Positions 24,150-26,328 of a stretch of DNA of 26,328 nt are shown one piece after another. Within the stretch, counting starts at the first letter, position 1. Every line of letters begins with the position of its first letter. Both the position numbers and the translations under genes were made by a program. The notes under the pieces are model-generated. The model saw nothing but the letters and a program-made list of their open reading frames with translations, searched no databases and had not been told where the DNA came from. Origin of the DNA: a virus; the IMG/VR virus record IMGVR_UViG_3300027896_000190, positions 1-26,328 of that record. The stretch is one strand, 5' to 3'.

Positions 24150-24388
24150 TGTTGAGTTTAGAAAAAGATTACTCGACCATAAAATTAATGTTGAGAGCAA
24201 AAGAATTAGGATATACAATATATTCATATGTAAATCCAGAAGAAGTATGGAGCACCGCAGAAGAATACTGGAAGCTAAAGAATAGATATAGCGCAACAAA
24301 AGATGATCTAGTATATGAAGATATAAACATAAAAGATTTCGTCAAGCAGATTGAACGAGAAGATAAATTAAATAAACTTGGAATATGA
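24149..24388 (+). CDS. Unknown small protein, second with LGI ending (79 aa)
   Basis: Overlaps the gene before by one base and the gene after by four (ATGA). It starts MLSLEKDYSTIKLMLRAKEL, has an aromatic segment (TIYSYVNPEEVWSTAEEYWK) and ends DKLNKLGI. The predicted fold is mainly helical and there are no Cys residues. The GGA ATA codons for Gly-Ile lie just before the next start and look like a Shine-Dalgarno-type GGA, rare in this genome, so protein ending and translation signal coincide. The function is not known. Confidence 0.6.
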   Translation: MLSLEKDYSTIKLMLRAKELGYTIYSYVNPEEVWSTAEEYWKLKNRYSATKDDLVYEDINIKDFVKQIEREDKLNKLGI

Positions 24389-24600
24389 GAACATATAGAA
24401 AATTATTAGAGATTATAGACAACCCAGTAGTTACAGAAAAAGAAGAATTTACAGAAAGTGAAAAGAAAAAGATAAAAGAAATACATCATTTTAATAAAAA
24501 TATTGATCCTTATGATGAGAAAGATGATAAAATAAAAAAATGGTGTATAGAAAAAGATATTGAAGTAAGAGATAATAAACTAAAAGAATTAGGAATATGA
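24385..24600 (+). CDS. Unknown small protein, third with LGI ending (71 aa)
   Basis: Starts MRTYRKLLEIIDNPVVTEKE inside the end of the previous gene. It is mostly helical and highly charged, with EFTESEKKKIKEIHHFNK in the middle and a final DNKLKELGI. The stop overlaps the next start by four bases. The shared ending and matching junction DNA suggest the three genes spread as a unit or evolved under the same constraint. No known domain was recognised. Confidence 0.6.
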   Translation: MRTYRKLLEIIDNPVVTEKEEFTESEKKKIKEIHHFNKNIDPYDEKDDKIKKWCIEKDIEVRDNKLKELGI

Positions 24601-24689
24601 TATATTTATATTGGTTACTCGACCCAGCAATAGCACCAACTTTGATATTTATTTTTATGGAAATTAAAAACAAACTAACAGAGAAGTAA
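24597..24689 (+). CDS. Small hydrophobic peptide (30 aa)
   Basis: ATG at 24597 overlaps the previous stop (aggaatatga). It encodes MIYLYWLLDPAIAPTLIFIF followed by MEIKNKLTEK, that is one hydrophobic helix with a basic C-terminal tail. The junction DNA is the same type as at the two preceding gene boundaries, which supports translation in spite of the length. It may insert in the host membrane. The cluster ends here; hairpins follow. Confidence 0.4.
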   Translation: MIYLYWLLDPAIAPTLIFIFMEIKNKLTEK

Positions 24690-24699
24690 TATAAACAAT

Positions 24700-24729
24700 G
24701 TGGTTCGTAACCACTCGTTTCATTTTAAT
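24700..24729 (+). terminator. Small hairpin with T-rich tail
   Basis: GTGGTT (24700-24705) and AACCAC (24709-24714) form a 6-bp stem with a CGT loop, followed by TCGTTTCATTTTAATT. It is weaker than the hairpin that follows. An 11-codon open frame (atg at 24698) runs through it. Confidence 0.4.
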
Positions 24730-24732
24730 TTA

Positions 24733-24771
24733 ACAAAAGCCGTTTCTATATTGGGAGCGGCTTTTGTTTTT
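24733..24771 (+). terminator. Strong intrinsic terminator just before the 24783 gene
   Basis: ACAAAAGCCG (24733-24742) pairs perfectly with CGGCTTTTGT (24758-24767), followed by a T-run. The loop is 15 nt and can pair further by wobble. Only 11 nt separate it from the next ATG, so it sits in or next to the leader of the following operon. Confidence 0.8.
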
Positions 24772-24772
24772 A

Positions 24773-24778
24773 TATATA
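24773..24778 (+). promoter_or_regulatory. TATATA element 4 nt before 24783 start
   Basis: TATATA, then GCAA, then ATG. It immediately follows the terminator T-run, so any upstream promoter element here would have to lie within the terminator hairpin. Confidence 0.5.
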
Positions 24779-24782
24779 GCAA

Positions 24783-25133
24783 ATGAAACAATTATTAAAA
24801 ATAATTAAACGGGACAAAGAAGTAAAACCCGCTTTCATCGAAAACAATTCCCAACACCAGATCATACACGGTCATATCCAATTTATATTCACACTCATAG
24901 AAAAATTAGCAACCCCACAATTCCTTCCGGATACTAAACTAATGAATATAGCCCTACATATTAACGAAACTATAATGAGTTTAATAGAATGGTCCTCAGA
25001 GACATATTATCTAATACTAATATCACCATACCTAAATGAAAGATTACAAAGATATAAAGAGATCTCCTTGGATAAGGAATTGTATGAAGCACTACAAAAT
25101 ATAATTGAGATAGAAAAATTAATAATGATATGA
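24783..25133 (+). CDS. Unknown helical protein upstream of sigma-like gene (116 aa)
   Basis: Starts MKQLLKIIKRDKEVKPAFIE. It continues with HQIIHGHIQFIFTLIEKLAT and MNIALHINETIMSLIEWSSE, then LNERLQRYKEI and ELYEALQNIIEIEKLIMI. The protein is almost fully helical with amphipathic segments and no clear membrane span. Its stop overlaps the start of the sigma-like gene by four bases (ATGA), so the two are translationally coupled. That coupling suggests a partner or regulator of the sigma-like protein, such as an anti-sigma or RNA polymerase-binding protein, but nothing in the sequence proves this. Codons are more often C-ending here than in the virion genes. Confidence 0.55.
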   Translation: MKQLLKIIKRDKEVKPAFIENNSQHQIIHGHIQFIFTLIEKLATPQFLPDTKLMNIALHINETIMSLIEWSSETYYLILISPYLNERLQRYKEISLDKELYEALQNIIEIEKLIMI

Positions 25134-25726
25134 AACGAAACGAAATGATTGAAATGATATGGAACGACGAAGCCATCAACGAAGCAATAAAGAATATAGT
25201 AAGTAAGTCCTGCCAAGAAGACTTTAAAGCACACTTTATAGAACAAATAATAAATACATCAGAAGATAAATTAAACGAACTACATAAAAAGAATGAACTT
25301 ATATACTTCGCCGTTAAAGTAATAACGAATCAATGGAGATCTAACTCCAGTTCATTCTGGAAAATATACAGAAACAACGGATCACCCAGAAAAACAAAAG
25401 AAAAACTAATAAACGGACAAATACAACTATCGGAAAACCCCGAGGAAATATACGCAACAATAAACGGACAAAAAGTTATATGCACCAACGATTATGAAGT
25501 CGATGATATAAACCCAGAAGAAACAATAGCCAAAATAAAACTACTCCTATTAGAACAGTATGACGAGTTCCTCGTTAATCAATACCATAAAACATTATTT
25601 GAACTATACCACTTCAAGAAACTTAAACTAAAAGAAATTCAAGATATAACAGGTATAAATATGAAAACTGTATCAAAGTCCGTAATCAAGACACGTCTTT
25701 GGTTAAAAACAAAGTTAGAGAAATGA
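25130..25726 (+). CDS. Sigma-70-like transcription factor (198 aa)
   Basis: Two regions resemble small sigma factors. Residues ~8-80 are helical with LIYFAVKVITNQWRSNSSSF and KIYR, like region 2, which binds core RNA polymerase and the -10 element. Residues ~153-197 have YHKTLFELYHFKKLKLKEIQ, then DITGINMKTVSKSVIKTRLW, matching region 4 with its helix-turn-helix. The linker (~85-130) is charged and variable. Size is near that of ECF-type factors. Phages use such proteins to redirect host RNA polymerase to their own promoters; the TATATA elements of this window are candidate targets (inference). It overlaps both neighbours by four bases. Confidence 0.6.
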   Translation: MKRNEMIEMIWNDEAINEAIKNIVSKSCQEDFKAHFIEQIINTSEDKLNELHKKNELIYFAVKVITNQWRSNSSSFWKIYRNNGSPRKTKEKLINGQIQLSENPEEIYATINGQKVICTNDYEVDDINPEETIAKIKLLLLEQYDEFLVNQYHKTLFELYHFKKLKLKEIQDITGINMKTVSKSVIKTRLWLKTKLEK

Positions 25727-25884
25727 ACGATGGTGTAATAGAAAGTGTATGGATCTCCGAATTAGGATTTCTAATGATAAGAATATATTATCCAAACACC
25801 AAAACCTATACAAGATATAATATGGGTAAAATAGATCGAGATTTAAAACTAAACAACGACTTTGATAAGAGAGGAAAAAAATAA
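25723..25884 (+). CDS. Small protein of unknown function after sigma-like gene (53 aa)
   Basis: The ATG at 25723 overlaps the sigma-like stop by four bases (ATGA). I prefer it to an upstream ttg at 25699, because the ATGA overlap matches other junctions in this cluster. The product starts MNDGVIESVWISELGFLMIR, then IYYPNTKTYTRYNMGK, and ends with a charged tail (LKLNNDFDKRGKK). The strand pattern suggests a small beta-sheet domain. No family was recognised, and coupling places it in the same regulatory unit. Confidence 0.55.
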   Translation: MNDGVIESVWISELGFLMIRIYYPNTKTYTRYNMGKIDRDLKLNNDFDKRGKK

Positions 25885-25889
25885 TTTAA

Positions 25890-25895
25890 TATATA
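25890..25895 (+). promoter_or_regulatory. TATATA element 4 nt before 25900 start
   Basis: TATATA, then AACT, then ATG, in a 15-nt gap after the previous stop codon. Confidence 0.45.
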
Positions 25896-25899
25896 AACT

Positions 25900-26181
25900 A
25901 TGATTACAATAATAACAATAATAAAATGTTTATTACTTGCTAATGTAATAGCAACATTCGCACCACTTCAGTGGATACTTGAAGCACTACCAGATAATAT
26001 GTTTAAATGGTTATTAGTAGTCCTTACATCTTGCTCCAAATGCATCTCATTTTGGATGACCTGGATATACACCGGTGATATATTCATAGCATCAGCAGCA
26101 TACCTAATAATGTCAATGATTACAATAGGATGGAACAATATAACAGGAATGTTTATTAGAAGAATAAATAAAAATAACTAA
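25900..26181 (+). CDS. Small membrane protein with CxxC-xx-FW motif (93 aa)
   Basis: Hydrophobic segments lie at about 2-20, 35-57 and 61-77, with a basic C-terminal tail (RRINKNN). Cys45 and Cys48 lie in TSCSKCISFW, just inside the second segment. A Cys-x2-Cys followed by Phe-Trp at a membrane edge occurs in small membrane proteins of phages, including DUF1360-like ones, usually of unknown role. A signal peptide with cleavage is not obvious. It could act in membrane modification, exclusion of other phages or lysis, but the sequence does not decide. Confidence 0.55.
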   Translation: MITIITIIKCLLLANVIATFAPLQWILEALPDNMFKWLLVVLTSCSKCISFWMTWIYTGDIFIASAAYLIMSMITIGWNNITGMFIRRINKNN

Positions 26182-26182
26182 T

Positions 26183-26328
26183 ATGAGTAAGAAAGAAACT
26201 AAATTCAGTTCGGAAGAACAAGAAAGATTAGCATTACTATTTAGATGGGTCGGGCCAATTAATCAAGAACAACAAGATTATATATTCTGGGCTTTAAAAA
26301 GGTATATAGATCCAGATCATTATAAACC
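26183..26328 (+). CDS. Unknown protein, 3' partial
   Basis: Starts one base after the membrane protein stop and runs off the window after 48 codons. The visible part, MSKKETKFSSEEQERLALLF and then RWVGPINQEQQDYIFWALKR and YIDPDHYK, is helical and charged. The frame is open to the end. No family can be named from this fragment. Confidence 0.5.
   Translation, partial: MSKKETKFSSEEQERLALLFRWVGPINQEQQDYIFWALKRYIDPDHYK

Noticed and set aside
25699-25722. Upstream ttg start for the gene after the sigma-like factor
   Set aside because: The ATG at 25723 gives the ATGA overlap seen at neighbouring junctions; the longer form would need a 28-nt overlap and a rarer start codon.
1-26328. CRISPR array, tRNA genes, insertion sequences, integrase or attachment sites
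   Set aside because: I saw no regularly spaced repeats, no convincing cloverleaf, no transposase or recombinase motifs and no long terminal repeats.

Overview
The window looks like part of the genome of a tailed phage (or prophage) of a Bacteroidota host, of siphovirus type. Three things point to this. The DNA is very A+T-rich. Almost no gene has a Shine-Dalgarno sequence; starts are preceded instead by A-rich or TATATA-type sequence. Several proteins also belong to types I recognise from Bacteroidota phages: the major capsid protein, a scaffold-type protein with a DGT-rich segment, a tail-hub protein, collagen-like fibres built from GTS/GSS triplets, and a tape measure with an Ala-rich end. 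No integrase, large terminase, endolysin or helicase is visible. The window therefore holds only part of the genome, and temperate or lytic lifestyle cannot be decided.

Layout, almost all on the + strand. Bases 1-11081 hold tail completion, tail-tip/hub and fibre genes: a gp10-like protein cut by the window edge, a 526-aa and a 1098-aa tail-tip protein, a 756-aa collagen-like fibre, two small proteins, and three tandem glycine-rich adhesin-like paralogues. Bases 11129-17057 hold the tape measure, a prohead protease with a C-terminal KTSA-like domain, a scaffold-like protein, the major capsid protein, a stem-loop, a probable tail tube protein and a strong terminator. Bases 17140-20384 hold two small proteins, a 135-aa unknown, the portal, a head-tail connector, a small acidic protein and a holin, followed by a second terminator. 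Tail genes thus precede capsid genes and the portal comes last, which is unlike the usual order.

Bases 20531-22875 hold a zinc-ribbon protein of unknown role and a compact polymerase-like protein with motifs A, B and C of the family A polymerase palm plus a C-terminal helix-turn-helix. The polymerase gene has a strong hairpin upstream, and a tandem repeat with a G-run downstream. Bases 22876-23408 are largely non-coding on the + strand and carry a probable small minus-strand gene. Bases 23409-26328 hold a run of small, tightly coupled, probably early or regulatory genes. They include three consecutive proteins sharing a C-terminal LGI tail, a sigma-factor-like protein, and a membrane protein with a CxxC-xx-FW motif.

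The strongest unexplained signals are: (i) TATATA placed exactly 4 nt (once 5 nt) before the start codon of eight genes, including all three genes that follow terminators; (ii) the stand-alone palm-domain polymerase with its HTH tail and structured flanks; (iii) the three-gene array with the shared LGI ending; (iv) the protease-KTSA fusion. Protein names rest on motif recognition by eye, with no database search.
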